From SKGN01 sp050948865 (GTDB lineage: Bacteria > Bacillota_I > Bacilli_A > RF39 > UBA660), in contig JBMNEQ010000002.1 in NCBI GenBank assembly GCA_050948865.1, positions 186,001 through 250,000 of the forward strand: a stretch of 64,000 bases of DNA. The letters run 5' to 3'. The notes beneath the pieces are model-generated. The model was not told the origin of the DNA and searched no databases. It saw nothing but the letters and a program-made list of their open reading frames with translations. Positions 8,335 to 17,176 of this stretch are shown one piece after another (positions within the stretch are counted from its first letter, which is position 1; each line of letters opens with the position of its first letter). The position numbers were made by a program, and so were the translations under genes.

Positions 8335-8969
8335 AAAATGATAATAAAAATAATTTAAATTTTGATCTCCTTCAACATCCCCATTCTAAAGAGTTTCTTT
8401 TTTTTGGTTTTTATTTAATATTTTTTGGTTTTTTAATTTTTTTAGGATTAAAAAGTGGGTCCTCTAATATAAAAAAAGAAGAACCAGTAAACAAAGAAGA
8501 TGAGATAATAATAATCAATAATTATGAATTTTTGTGGGAAATAAGATTTAAAGAAGAAGATAATCAGAATTGTTTTTTATTAGAAGGAAAAAGATATCAA
8601 GATAAATTTTTAGTATATAAATATATTGATGGTATTTATAAAGGAGAATATTATTTAGAAAATGATCTTCTTAAAATTAAAAAAGGGGATGACTTTGAAG
8701 AAATTGATGGATATTTGATTAAAGAAGATTTTAATCAGCAGTGGTTAGATCTTAATTATTTAAATGGTTATTTAGAAGAAGGAGTTTTTATAGAAAAGTT
8801 TCAAAGATTTGATGGATCTCTTTCTAAAAGATATAAAATTGATGATAATTTTTTTATTACTCTTAATTCTAAGAAGGATGGAACAGAAGAAATTGTTGTC
8901 GAGAATATCTTATTTGACATCTTTTTACAATATAAAAATATAAATAAAGTAATAGATTTTGATATTTAG
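8331..8969 (+). CDS. Hypothetical single-pass membrane protein
   Basis: Not recognised. The protein has 212 aa and starts with GTG overlapping the fmt stop by four bases (GTGA), so it is translationally coupled. One hydrophobic segment at about residues 24-42 (FFGFYLIFFGFLIFLGL) separates a short charged N-terminus from an acidic, Lys/Asp-rich outer domain of about 165 residues containing repeated Asp-Gly turns. This topology suggests an extracellular anchored domain. It occupies the slot where rsmB usually sits between fmt and rlmN. Confidence 0.75.
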   Translation: MKNDNKNNLNFDLLQHPHSKEFLFFGFYLIFFGFLIFLGLKSGSSNIKKEEPVNKEDEIIIINNYEFLWEIRFKEEDNQNCFLLEGKRYQDKFLVYKYIDGIYKGEYYLENDLLKIKKGDDFEEIDGYLIKEDFNQQWLDLNYLNGYLEEGVFIEKFQRFDGSLSKRYKIDDNFFITLNSKKDGTEEIVVENILFDIFLQYKNINKVIDFDI

Positions 8970-8999
8970 AAGAAGTAATATTCAGGACTTCTTTTTTTT
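8970..8999 (+). terminator. Rho-independent terminator
   Basis: AGAAGT pairs with ACTTCT across a ten-base loop and is followed by eight T. It closes the rseP-fmt operon immediately before the rlmN promoter. Confidence 0.8.
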
Positions 9000-9001
9000 A
9001 G

Positions 9002-9007
9002 TATAAT
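9002..9007 (+). promoter_or_regulatory. Short-leader -10 box for rlmN
   Basis: TATAAT lies with its last base exactly 16 nt before the rlmN ATG at 9023. Transcription would begin about nine bases before the start codon, essentially at the GTGATTG ribosome site. The same spacing recurs upstream of nfo, mutS, mnmA and the CofE-like gene. Confidence 0.65.
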
Positions 9008-9022
9008 AAAAGAGTGATTGTG

Positions 9023-10048
9023 ATGAAAGAAAATATATATAATTTTACGAGAAATGATTTGGAACTTTTTTTAGAAAAAGCAGGTGAAAAGAAATTTCGT
9101 AGTCTTCAACTTTTTGATTGGTTATATAAAAAGAAAGTTGTATCTTTTGAAGAAATGATCAATATAAAAAAAGAAAGCATTAATAAATTTAAGAATCTTT
9201 TTACTTTTAAGCAAATAAAGATATTAAAAAAAGAAGAAGATCTAAAAGTTAAAAAGTATTTATTAGAATTAGAAGATAAACATCAAATAGAAGCAGTGTT
9301 AATGCTTCATGATTATGGTAATAGTTTATGTATTTCTACTCAAATAGGATGTCAAATGGGTTGTTTATTTTGTGCTAGTGGAACTTTAAAAAAGATTAGA
9401 AATTTAGAAGTCGGGGAAATGATTTCTCAAGTTTTAGAAGTAGAAAGAGATTTTAAAGAAAGAATATCTCATATAGTAATAATGGGGATTGGAGAACCAT
9501 TTGATAACTATGATAAAGTAATGAAGTTTATAGAAATAATAAATGATCATAAAGGTCTTAATATTGGAGCTCGGCATATTACTTTATCTACTTGTGGGAT
9601 AGTTCCGGGGATTAAAAAGTTTAGTCAAGAAGAAAGACAAGTTAATCTAGCGGTTAGTTTACATGCGTCAACAGATGAATTAAGAAATAAATTAATGCCT
9701 ATTAATAAAGTTTATCCACTATCTCTTTTAATTAGTTCCCTTCAAGATTATATTAAAATAACTAAAAGAAGAGTAACTTTTGAATACATTTTATTAAAAG
9801 AGGTTAATGATAATAAAGAAGATGCTTTAAATTTATGTAAATTAATTAAAGGGATGAATTGTTATGTTAATTTAATTCCTTATAATGAAACTAGTCATAG
9901 TTCTTTGAGGAAAAGTAAGAAGATGAAAAGGGATAATTTTTATGATATACTGAAGAAACATAATATTAATGTAACAATTAGAAAAGAATATGGAAAAAAC
10001 ATTTCAGCAGCCTGTGGTCAATTAAGGGCTAGAGGTTTTGGGAGGTAA
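9023..10048 (+). CDS. rlmN: 23S rRNA A2503-C2 methyltransferase (dual-specificity RlmN)
   Basis: Radical-SAM methylase acting on A2503 of 23S rRNA and on A37 of some tRNAs. The [4Fe-4S] motif CQMGCLFC is at about residues 111-118, the SAM-binding GIGEP follows, and the second catalytic Cys is in SAACGQLRA near the C-terminus. I chose ATG 9023 rather than GTG 9014, because the GTG overlaps the likely ribosome site. It is 341 aa, the usual size, and is followed two bases later by the phosphatase gene. Confidence 0.95.
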   Translation: MKENIYNFTRNDLELFLEKAGEKKFRSLQLFDWLYKKKVVSFEEMINIKKESINKFKNLFTFKQIKILKKEEDLKVKKYLLELEDKHQIEAVLMLHDYGNSLCISTQIGCQMGCLFCASGTLKKIRNLEVGEMISQVLEVERDFKERISHIVIMGIGEPFDNYDKVMKFIEIINDHKGLNIGARHITLSTCGIVPGIKKFSQEERQVNLAVSLHASTDELRNKLMPINKVYPLSLLISSLQDYIKITKRRVTFEYILLKEVNDNKEDALNLCKLIKGMNCYVNLIPYNETSHSSLRKSKKMKRDNFYDILKKHNINVTIRKEYGKNISAACGQLRARGFGR

Positions 10049-10050
10049 CT

Positions 10051-10803
10051 ATGCAAACTTATTATTTAACTGATGCTGGTAAAATTAGAGATCATAATGA
10101 AGATAGTGTAATTATAGTTAAAAATGATAATGATGAATATTTAATGGCGGTAGCTGATGGTATGGGAGGTCATCAGGCGGGAGAAGTAGCATCATCGATA
10201 GTAATTAATCATATTAGTAAAAAGTTCCAAGAACTAACTAAATTAGGGGAAAAAGCGCATGCAGTTAATTGGTTAAGAACTAATGTTCAAATTATAAATA
10301 ATGAAATTATTAAAAAAGCAAATAATAATGAAGATAGTAAAGGTATGGGATCAACTTTGGTGATTGCTCTTTTAACTAAAGATTATCTTTTATTTGGTAA
10401 TATTGGAGATAGTTCTGGTTTTGTGATGAAGGATCAAGAACTTCATAAGATTACTAAAGATCATACTTTAGTTAATTTATTAGTTTCTACAGGAGAATTA
10501 TCTGAAGAAGAAGCTAAAATACATCCTAAAAAGAATGTATTAATGAAAGCTTTAGGGGCTAATGAAGAAGTAGAGATGGATATTTTTGATGTTGATATTA
10601 ATATTGAAGCTATTTTATTATGTAGTGATGGTTTAACTAATATGTTAAATGAAAAACAAATAGAAAAGGTTTTAAATGATGAAAGACTTTCAGTTTCTAA
10701 TAAAGTTAATAGATTAATTAAAAAGAGTAATATAAGAGGGGGAACAGATAATATTTCCGTTGCCTACTTAGTAAAGGAGGATGAGGAAATTAATGATAAT
10801 TAA
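10051..10803 (+). CDS. prpC: PP2C-type serine/threonine phosphatase
   Basis: Metal-dependent protein phosphatase, 250 aa, partner of the PASTA kinase encoded next. PP2C motifs are in order: RDHNEDS, ADGMGGHQAGEVAS with the metal-binding Asp, GSTLVIAL, GDSSGFV, LLCSDGLTNML and GGTDNISVA with the C-terminal metal Asp. It starts two bases after rlmN behind GGGAGG and overlaps the kinase start by 11 bases, a coupled phosphatase-kinase pair as in Bacillus. Confidence 0.96.
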   Translation: MQTYYLTDAGKIRDHNEDSVIIVKNDNDEYLMAVADGMGGHQAGEVASSIVINHISKKFQELTKLGEKAHAVNWLRTNVQIINNEIIKKANNNEDSKGMGSTLVIALLTKDYLLFGNIGDSSGFVMKDQELHKITKDHTLVNLLVSTGELSEEEAKIHPKKNVLMKALGANEEVEMDIFDVDINIEAILLCSDGLTNMLNEKQIEKVLNDERLSVSNKVNRLIKKSNIRGGTDNISVAYLVKEDEEINDN

Positions 10804-12529
10804 AGGTCAAAAAATAAGCAATCGTTATGAAATCCTTAAATTACTAGGTGAAGGGGGAATGGCGAATGTTTATTTAGCTGAGGATAATATTTTAGAACGT
10901 CAGGTAGCAGTTAAAGTTTTAAGGGGAGATTTATCAACTGATGATAAATTTGTTCGTCGTTTTCAAAGAGAAGCTTTAGCGGCTAGTTCTTTAAGTCATC
11001 CTAATATTGTTGAAGTTTATGATGTTGGGGAAGATGAAGGTAATTTCTTTATTGTTATGGAATATGTTGAAGGAAAGAATTTAAAACAATTAATGAAAAG
11101 AAGAGGTAATTTAACTGTTTCAGAAGTAATAGATATTATGTCTCAATTAACTGAAGGTCTTTCTCAGGCTCATGATGCTTATATAATTCATAGAGATATT
11201 AAACCTCAAAACATCTTAATAATGGATAATGGTTTGGTTAAAATAACTGATTTTGGAATTGCTATGGCTCTTAATAGTTCTCAATTAACTCAAACTAATT
11301 CAGTCATGGGATCAGTTCATTATTTGCCACCTGAACAAGCTTCAGGAAAAGGGAGCACTATTAAGAGTGATATTTATTCTTTAGGGATCTTAATGTATGA
11401 ATTATTAACAGGAGTTTTACCTTTTAAAGGAGAAAATGCTGTTGAAATAGCTCTTAAACATATGAGAGATCCTTTACCAAGTGTAAAAAGGGAAATAGAA
11501 AGGGTTCCAAATAGTATTGAAAATATTATTTTAAAAGCAACTGCTAAAAATCCTAAAAATAGATATAATGACGCTAGGGAGATGTATGAAGATTTAAAAA
11601 CAGCCCTAGATGAAGATCGAGAAAATGAAAGCCGTTATGTTTTTAAATATTTAGAACAAGATTTAGATGATACAAAAGTTTTACCTGTTGTTAAAGAAGA
11701 ACAAGAAGAAAAGGTTATTGCTAAACCAATAGAGGATGATGAATTTAAACCAAATAAAAAAGTTTTTATAATACTAGGTAGTATTTTTGGTTCTTTATTG
11801 CTTTTATTTTCTATTATCTTTTTTCTAATACCAGCTTTAACTAAAGTTCCAAATGTTAGTATCCCTGATGTTTCTAATATGACGGTTGCTAAAGCAGAAA
11901 ATAAATTAATTAAATTAGGATTTGAAGTTAATTTGGAGATTGAAAAAATAAGTAGTGATGTAATTCCTGAAGGAAGAGTAGTAAAAACTGATCCCGCGAT
12001 TGGAAGAACTGTAAAACGGGGAACTTTAATTACTTTATATGAATCAACAGGTGTAAACTTTGTTGAATTAGAAGATTATACAGGTAAAAATTATATTGAA
12101 GTAAAAACTGCTTTAATGTTAGAAGGAATTAAAGTTAAAGAAGAAAAAAAGGACGTTAATGATATTTCTTTATATAAAGGTAAAGAAGATTTAATTATAG
12201 GTCAATCTTTAGCTAAAGGAACAAAGATGGAAGAAGGAGAAACCTTAATTTTATATTTACCAAATATTTATGAAGTTTATCCTGATATGGTTAAAGAAGA
12301 ATGGACAGTAGAAGAAGCAGAAAGTTTTGCTTTAGAATATCAACTTTCTATTGTTATAGATTATGAAGAAACAGATAAATATCCTTTAGATCAAGTTATT
12401 AAACAAAATAGAACTCCTGGGACTAAAATAGTTTCTGGTGTTGTTTTAAAAGTAACAGTTTCTAAAGAAGTAGAAGTTATAGAAGAAGAAATCGATGAAG
12501 ATGAAGAGATAATTTTGGAGGAAGAATGA
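10793..12529 (+). CDS. prkC: Ser/Thr protein kinase with PASTA repeats
   Basis: Membrane Hanks-type kinase sensing peptidoglycan fragments or lipid II. The kinase domain (about residues 8-265) shows GEGGMANVY, the AVKVL lysine, HRDIKPQN and DFGIA. A membrane segment follows at about 325-347 (VFIILGSIFGSLLLLFS). Three PASTA-like repeats (about 350-560) and an acidic tail complete the protein, 578 aa. I chose ATG 10793 with GAGGAAATTA upstream; ATG 10781 lies inside the ribosome site region. It ends overlapping rsgA by four bases. Confidence 0.95.
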   Translation: MIIKGQKISNRYEILKLLGEGGMANVYLAEDNILERQVAVKVLRGDLSTDDKFVRRFQREALAASSLSHPNIVEVYDVGEDEGNFFIVMEYVEGKNLKQLMKRRGNLTVSEVIDIMSQLTEGLSQAHDAYIIHRDIKPQNILIMDNGLVKITDFGIAMALNSSQLTQTNSVMGSVHYLPPEQASGKGSTIKSDIYSLGILMYELLTGVLPFKGENAVEIALKHMRDPLPSVKREIERVPNSIENIILKATAKNPKNRYNDAREMYEDLKTALDEDRENESRYVFKYLEQDLDDTKVLPVVKEEQEEKVIAKPIEDDEFKPNKKVFIILGSIFGSLLLLFSIIFFLIPALTKVPNVSIPDVSNMTVAKAENKLIKLGFEVNLEIEKISSDVIPEGRVVKTDPAIGRTVKRGTLITLYESTGVNFVELEDYTGKNYIEVKTALMLEGIKVKEEKKDVNDISLYKGKEDLIIGQSLAKGTKMEEGETLILYLPNIYEVYPDMVKEEWTVEEAESFALEYQLSIVIDYEETDKYPLDQVIKQNRTPGTKIVSGVVLKVTVSKEVEVIEEEIDEDEEIILEEE

Positions 12530-13359
12530 AAGGCATCATTGTTCGTTTAATAAGTGATACTTATACGGTTAAAAGTCAAGAGAAAAGATATGACTGTAAG
12601 GCCCGTGGTTTATTTCGAAAAGATAATATATCACCACTAGTTGGTGATATGGTTATTTTTGATGAAGAAAAAAGATTAATAACTAAAATTTTACCAAGAA
12701 AAAATGAATTAATCAGGCCCCCGCTAGCGAATGCTGATCAAGTAATAATCTTGATGAGTGCTACTTTACCAACCTTTTCTTTTAATTTTTTAGATAAAAT
12801 GTTACTTCTTATTTCTTTTTATAATGTTAAACCTTTAATCTGTCTTACTAAAATGGATTTATTATCATTAAAAGAAAGAATAAAATTAAGAAAAGAACTC
12901 AAGTATTATCAGAAAATAGGTTACCCTATTTATTCTAATAAGCAAATTAGAAAAATAAAAAAAACATTTAAAAATAAAATAACTGTTTTAGCGGGCCAAA
13001 GTGGAGTCGGAAAATCAACCTTTTTAAATAAAATAGATCAAAGTTTATCTTTAAAAACAGGAGAAATATCTTCTTTTTTAAAAAGAGGTAAACAGACAAC
13101 TAGACATGTTGAATTATTTGATTTAGGAAATGGTTTAGTCGCGGATACTCCAGGTTTTAGTCTAGTTAGTATTTCCTCAATTCCGAAAGAAGAGATTAAA
13201 AATAATATGAAAGAATTTATTAAATATCAAGATAAATGTCAATATCAAGATTGTTATCATTTAAAAGAAGAAAATTGCTATATAAAGCACTTAGTAAAAA
13301 AGGGTCTTATTAAAAAATCAAGATATGATAATTATTTAAGTTTTCTTAAAGGAGAGTGA
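12526..13359 (+). CDS. rsgA: Ribosome small subunit-dependent GTPase A
   Basis: Circularly permuted GTPase for 30S maturation, 277 aa. An N-terminal OB fold comes first, then G4 (CLTKMDL) before G1 (GQSGVGKSTFLN) and G3 (DTPGF), the order diagnostic for this family. The C-terminal zinc knuckle (CQYQDCYHLKEENC) is intact. It begins in an ATGA overlap with prkC and is followed by rpe four bases later. Confidence 0.96.
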   Translation: MKGIIVRLISDTYTVKSQEKRYDCKARGLFRKDNISPLVGDMVIFDEEKRLITKILPRKNELIRPPLANADQVIILMSATLPTFSFNFLDKMLLLISFYNVKPLICLTKMDLLSLKERIKLRKELKYYQKIGYPIYSNKQIRKIKKTFKNKITVLAGQSGVGKSTFLNKIDQSLSLKTGEISSFLKRGKQTTRHVELFDLGNGLVADTPGFSLVSISSIPKEEIKNNMKEFIKYQDKCQYQDCYHLKEENCYIKHLVKKGLIKKSRYDNYLSFLKGE

Positions 13360-13363
13360 AGTT

Positions 13364-14011
13364 ATGGTTAAAATATCAACATCTATTTTATCTTATAATA
13401 ATCCTGATTTAATTTTTAGGTTAAATGAAACCAATACAGATTATCTTCATATTGACATTATGGATGGTAAGTTTGTTAAAAATAAAGCCTTTTCAATGGA
13501 AGAAGTAAAAGAAGTAAACCGTTATTCAGTAAAACCATTAGATGTTCATTTAATGGTTGAAGAGGTAGAGAAATATCTTCTTGATTTATTTTTAATGAAA
13601 GTTGAATTTATAACTTTTCATTATGAAATTTTAAAAAATTTAAATCTTCTTAAAAAAATAAAAGAAAAAGGTATAAAATGTGGCCTTTCAGTTAAACCTA
13701 ATACTGATATTAAAGAAATATTTCCCCTTTTAAAAGAAATAGATTTAGTATTAATTATGAGTGTGGAACCAGGTTCTAGTGGTCAAAAATTTATTAAATC
13801 TACCTTAACAAAAATAAAACTTTTAAAAGAGGAAATAGAAAAACAATCATTAGATGTTTTAATATCAGTTGATGGAGGGATTAATCATGAAAATGCTCGT
13901 TTATGTGTTTTGAATGGGGCTGATATATTAGTATCTAGTACTTATATAATTAAAAATAATAATCTTCAAGAAAGAATATCCAACTTAAGAGGTATTTTTA
14001 ATAAAACATAA
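13364..14011 (+). CDS. rpe: Ribulose-phosphate 3-epimerase
   Basis: Pentose phosphate pathway enzyme, 215 aa TIM barrel. Visible motifs are HIDIMDGKFVKN (metal and catalytic residues), DVHLMVEE, MSVEPGSSGQKF and SVDGGINHENA (catalytic Asp). The rsgA-rpe order matches Bacillus. Thiamine pyrophosphokinase, the usual next gene, is replaced by a pilin-like gene 30 bases downstream, with no clear terminator between, so the pilin may share this operon. Confidence 0.94.
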   Translation: MVKISTSILSYNNPDLIFRLNETNTDYLHIDIMDGKFVKNKAFSMEEVKEVNRYSVKPLDVHLMVEEVEKYLLDLFLMKVEFITFHYEILKNLNLLKKIKEKGIKCGLSVKPNTDIKEIFPLLKEIDLVLIMSVEPGSSGQKFIKSTLTKIKLLKEEIEKQSLDVLISVDGGINHENARLCVLNGADILVSSTYIIKNNNLQERISNLRGIFNKT

Positions 14012-14041
14012 ATTGTAAAAGATAAAGTAAGGGGGAAAAAA

Positions 14042-14422
14042 ATGAAGAAAAGAAGGCAAGGTTTTACTTTAGTAGAATTACTCGCAGTCATAGTTATTTT
14101 AGCCATAATTTTGGCTATTGCTATTCCAAGTATTACAGGGCTAATTGATGCTCAAAGGAAGAATGCCTTTGAATCTAATGTCAAAATGTTAATTAGGGGT
14201 ATTGATTATCAACTATTAACTGATCCTGGTTCAGTTACAGTAGGAGATAATTTAGAAAATGTTGATCGTTTTGGTGGCGATCCAGCCTTATATGATACAT
14301 TTGAAATTACAAATCTTCAACCAGTAACAGTAACTGTAGTGGCAGCTAGTGGGGGTAATTTTACCGGATGGCAAGCGACAGGAGCAACTTATACAAGTGT
14401 TAATGTTCAAGCCATTCCTTAA
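14042..14422 (+). CDS. Type IV pilin-like protein, paralogue 1
   Basis: Exported pilin subunit of 126 aa. A short basic leader (KKRRQG) ends at the prepilin-peptidase site G|FTLVE, followed by the hydrophobic helix LLAVIVILAIILAIAIPSI. The small C-terminal domain carries FGGDP..YDTFEI, VTVTVV and FTGW..TGATYTSV motifs shared with the two paralogues downstream. It lies close behind rpe and may be expressed from that operon. Whether it belongs to a type IV pilus or a ComGC-like competence pilus is not clear. Confidence 0.88.
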   Translation: MKKRRQGFTLVELLAVIVILAIILAIAIPSITGLIDAQRKNAFESNVKMLIRGIDYQLLTDPGSVTVGDNLENVDRFGGDPALYDTFEITNLQPVTVTVVAASGGNFTGWQATGATYTSVNVQAIP

Positions 14423-14438
14423 ATTAAAATAGATAATA

Positions 14439-14485
14439 TGTCAAGAAAGAGCACTTTTTAATCTTAATAGTGCTTTTTTTTGACA
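14439..14485 (+). terminator. Long-stem terminator after pilin 1
   Basis: A 17-base stem with two mismatches (TGTCAAGAAAGAGCACT paired with AGTGCTTTTTTTTGACA) encloses a 13-base loop. The internal T run makes it a good intrinsic terminator. Confidence 0.75.
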
Positions 14486-14501
14486 AAAAAATCCTTTTTT
14501 A

Positions 14502-14530
14502 TTGACACTCTATTAATCATATGTTATGCT
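14502..14530 (+). promoter_or_regulatory. Sigma-A promoter for pilin 2
   Basis: A perfect -35 TTGACA (14502-14507) is separated by 17 bases from -10 TATGCT (14525-14530). A GGAGGAAAG ribosome site then precedes the ATG at 14560. Confidence 0.8.
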
Positions 14531-14559
14531 TAAAATATACAAAATAAGGAGGAAAGAAA

Positions 14560-15003
14560 ATGAATAAAAAAGGATTTACTTTAGTAGAATTACTTGCTGT
14601 TATTGTAATTTTAGCTATAATTTTAGCTATAGCAGTTCCTAGTATTACAGGATTATTAGAAAAACAACGAGAAAACTCGTTTGAATCTAATGTTAAAATG
14701 TTAATAAGAGGTATTGATTATAAGAAATTAGAATTATCATCAGAGGATAAGGAGTTTACAGATCAAGAAGAAGGTTATCAATTAAATACAAATTTAGCTA
14801 ATGACATTGCCGATTTTGGAGGAAACCCTGATGATTATCAATGTTTTGTAATTAATAGTGTTGATCCAATTACTGTTACAATTATAACTAAATCTACTAG
14901 TAAGTTTGGTCAATTAGGAGTAAAAAATGCTACTTTATCAAGTGTAACAGTTGCTAAAGATGGTGATGAGGGTTTTCCAGAAGCAAATTGTGGAGTTCAA
15001 TAA
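14560..15003 (+). CDS. Type IV pilin-like protein, paralogue 2
   Basis: Pilin-like protein of 147 aa with leader MNKKG|FTLVELLAVIVILAI and the same hydrophobic helix as paralogues 1 and 3. The outer domain contains FGGNPDDYQCFVI, a VTIIT strand, and two Cys (about residues 99 and 145) that could form a disulfide, absent from the other two paralogues. It has its own strong promoter and terminator. From codon 71 onward, and for 120 bases past its stop, its DNA is repeated exactly at 16825-17176. Confidence 0.9.
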   Translation: MNKKGFTLVELLAVIVILAIILAIAVPSITGLLEKQRENSFESNVKMLIRGIDYKKLELSSEDKEFTDQEEGYQLNTNLANDIADFGGNPDDYQCFVINSVDPITVTIITKSTSKFGQLGVKNATLSSVTVAKDGDEGFPEANCGVQ

Positions 15004-15123
15004 TTAATAAAATAATTATAAAGTTTAATTTAAAACTGTTAACAAGTAATATTGATACAGTTTTAATTTTTTTAAAATATTAACTTTTTGTCACAATTTG
15101 ACAAAGTTAAATTAATAGAAAAT
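14772..15123 (+). repeat. Perfect 352-bp duplication, copy A
   Basis: This block covers the 3' half of pilin 2, its stop codon, its terminator and downstream spacer. It is base-for-base identical, by eye, to 16825-17176 (offset 2053). Identity stops at GAAAAT on both sides; beyond it copy A meets the IS1202-type element and copy B meets the pilin 3 promoter. Confidence 0.93.
15030..15073 (+). terminator. Terminator after pilin 2
   Basis: A ten-base stem (TTAAAACTGT with ACAGTTTTAA) and a T-rich tail follow the pilin 2 stop. An identical copy sits at 17083-17126 inside duplication copy B. Confidence 0.8.
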
Positions 15124-15190
15124 GTCAATAACTTTTGAAAATGTCTCACATTAGATAAAAAAAATAGTTTGGAAAATTTATTCCAATTCC

Positions 15191-15294
15191 TCCATCAATT
15201 CAGGAATCTAGATAATATCCTTTAGTTAGATGGCAATCAAATTTTTAATTTGATTGCCTGAAACATTACGGATATTATCTCCTAAATTGATGGA
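15191..15294. repeat. Nested hairpin at the 3' end of the IS1202-type element
   Basis: An inner perfect stem of 12 bp (GGCAATCAAATT, 15232-15243, with its complement at 15247-15258) has a 3-base loop. An outer imperfect stem pairs 15191-15220 with 15270-15294 (TCCATCAATT and GATAATATCC blocks shared). It follows the transposase stop on the minus strand. It could terminate transcription or shield the transposase from read-through. Confidence 0.75.
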
Positions 15295-15315
15295 TTATCT
15301 CGGCATAAAACTCGT

Positions 15316-16574
15316 TTATGCATAAACCTTTTCTTTATGAGATTTTTTCATTTGTTTCTCAAAAGAAGCTCTTTTCCAAGGATGACTCATAGGGGGCACA
15401 TATTTTTCCTTTTTTATTTCTTCCTGAGGTAGATCAAGTTCTTTTGAAAACCTTTTATTTCTGGACAGTTCTCTTAACTCATAAATTTTTTCGTCTATAC
15501 TCACCACTAAATCACCATTAAATGCTTCAATAACTAATGCTTTAGTTTTAGGCCTGAAGCATTTTAACTCATTATTAAAATAAGGTAAATAATACTTGTT
15601 TTTATATTTAATGGAATTACCTCTATCTATTATTCTTGTTGATAAAACTGCTAAAGTATAATTTATTTTTTCTTCACTAGGTGATTTTTCAAATGCACTT
15701 GGAAACTTCTTATAATCCATAGCAAAGCGTTTATTATATTTAGGAATAAAAACATTTATTAAATATTCATTAGCTTTTTCAAGTGTGTGTATTCCGTTTA
15801 ATTTTAACTCATTAATTAGTCTTCCTTGAAATGTACCGTTAGTACGTTCAATAATTGGTTTTGCTTCAGGAACACTACTTGTTTTTAAATCAATACCTAG
15901 TTGTTTACATGAATAACCATACTGGGTAAGGATATCATTTTCAGATGTTTTTTTATCAGGGTTTAATTTGTTATAATTGAATACAGTTCTATTATCTGTT
16001 TTAAAACTATAAGGAATGCCATAACCTTTTAGGATTTGATATTTGGTTTGATAATAACCCTTTAAAGTTTCCTGATAGTCAAAATAACCGCCGACAACTG
16101 TGTTTGTTGCTTTATCTACAGCTAGATGAAGACATGTTTTAAAATCCCCAAACCATTGGTGTATTGAACCGTCTTGTTCAATAATTTCTCCGAAGTATTT
16201 TGGTTTTTCTTGCCTTGGGTGAGAATCCTCAATTGCTATCTCATTATTAACAATAACTTCTACTTCTTCTTCAGTTTTACCAGTCAGTAATTTTTCTTTT
16301 AACAATTGTTGTTTTCTATATTCCTTTCTAGTTCTTTTACGAGCCCTAGGCGATAAAATACCTGCCTTATTTAAAGTATTATAAATAAAATTATAAGAGA
16401 CCTTTATGTTTTCAACTTCTTCAAGATATTCTTTAAAATGATTAAAATTAAAACCTTGATATTTAATAGTATAAAGTAGTACAATATCATCAGAAAGAGA
16501 TTTATCGTGTGCTATACTGGGTTTCTTATTTCGCTTGCCATGTACAAAACCAGGAGGTACCGCTTTTTTTATAA
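15316..16574 (-). pseudogene. IS1202/ISNCY-family transposase, 5'-truncated
   Basis: The minus-strand frame is open from about 16590 down to the stop at 15316. The TTG at 16305 is only an internal codon, because homologous-looking sequence continues upstream (KKAVPPGFVHGKRNKKPS, then SYNFIYNTLNKAGILSPRARKR). The DDE core shows HLAVDKATNTVVGGYF, the second-Asp region FKTDNRTVF and a late Glu near PIIERTNGTFQGRL. The N-terminal helix-turn-helix expected in this family is missing, and no start or ribosome site remains. I judge it non-functional. Confidence 0.8.
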
Positions 16575-17056
16575 ATGAATAAAAAGACGATCACTTTAGT
16601 AGACTTACTAGCTAAAGATAGTTGTAATGCAACCCGATAATTTTAGCTATAGCCGTTCCTAGTATCTACTAGGACTTATTAGAAAAACAACGAGAAAACT
16701 CGTGTTCATTCATTCTTAATTGTTAACCTGTCTCATTCATAGCACCTCAGTGATATATAAGAAATTACTTTTGAGATCATCATCAGAGGATAAGCACTTA
16801 AGACAGTATCATAAGTTAAGCACTAGGTTATCAATTAAATACAAATTTAGCTAATGACATTGCCGATTTTGGAGGAAACCCTGATGATTATCAATGTTTT
16901 GTAATTAATAGTGTTGATCCAATTACTGTTACAATTATAACTAAATCTACTAGTAAGTTTGGTCAATTAGGAGTAAAAAATGCTACTTTATCAAGTGTAA
17001 CAGTTGCTAAAGATGGTGATGAGGGTTTTCCAGAAGCAAATTGTGGAGTTCAATAA
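16575..17056 (+). pseudogene. Scrambled copy of pilin 2
   Basis: The copy starts exactly at an ATG corresponding to the pilin 2 start but without its ribosome site. Its first 250 bases alternate exact matches to pilin 2 (for example the block encoding LEKQREN) with substituted or inserted stretches. The largest insert, about 30 bases, is near 16705-16740. Stop codons and frameshifts break the frame. From 16825 the sequence is identical to pilin 2 to and beyond the stop. It may be a decayed cassette or an assembly artefact at a repeat. Confidence 0.8.
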
Positions 17057-17176
17057 TTAATAAAATAATTATAAAGTTTAATTTAAAACTGTTAACAAGT
17101 AATATTGATACAGTTTTAATTTTTTTAAAATATTAACTTTTTGTCACAATTTGACAAAGTTAAATTAATAGAAAAT
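16825..17176 (+). repeat. Perfect 352-bp duplication, copy B
   Basis: Identical to 14772-15123. It supplies the intact 3' end of the pilin pseudogene and a second copy of the pilin 2 terminator. Its last base coincides with the first T of the TTGACT -35 element of pilin 3, so this side probably preserves the ancestral junction pilin 2 - pilin 3. Confidence 0.93.

Larger units (their letters stand above)
15124..16574 (-). mobile_element. Truncated IS1202-group (ISNCY) insertion sequence
   Basis: The element occupies the space between the two duplication copies and carries one transposase gene on the minus strand. Its downstream end starts at TGTCAATAAC, directly after the duplicated block. 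Its upstream end, including the transposase N-terminus and the matching terminal repeat, is missing; at about 16574 the sequence changes abruptly to a damaged pilin copy. The element therefore looks dead. The exact left boundary is inferred from where the duplication ends. Confidence 0.7.

Noticed and set aside
15316..16305. The transposase reading frame as a complete gene starting at 16305.
   Set aside because: The codon at 16305 is TTG with no ribosome site, and transposase-like sequence continues upstream to about 16574; the gene is truncated there.
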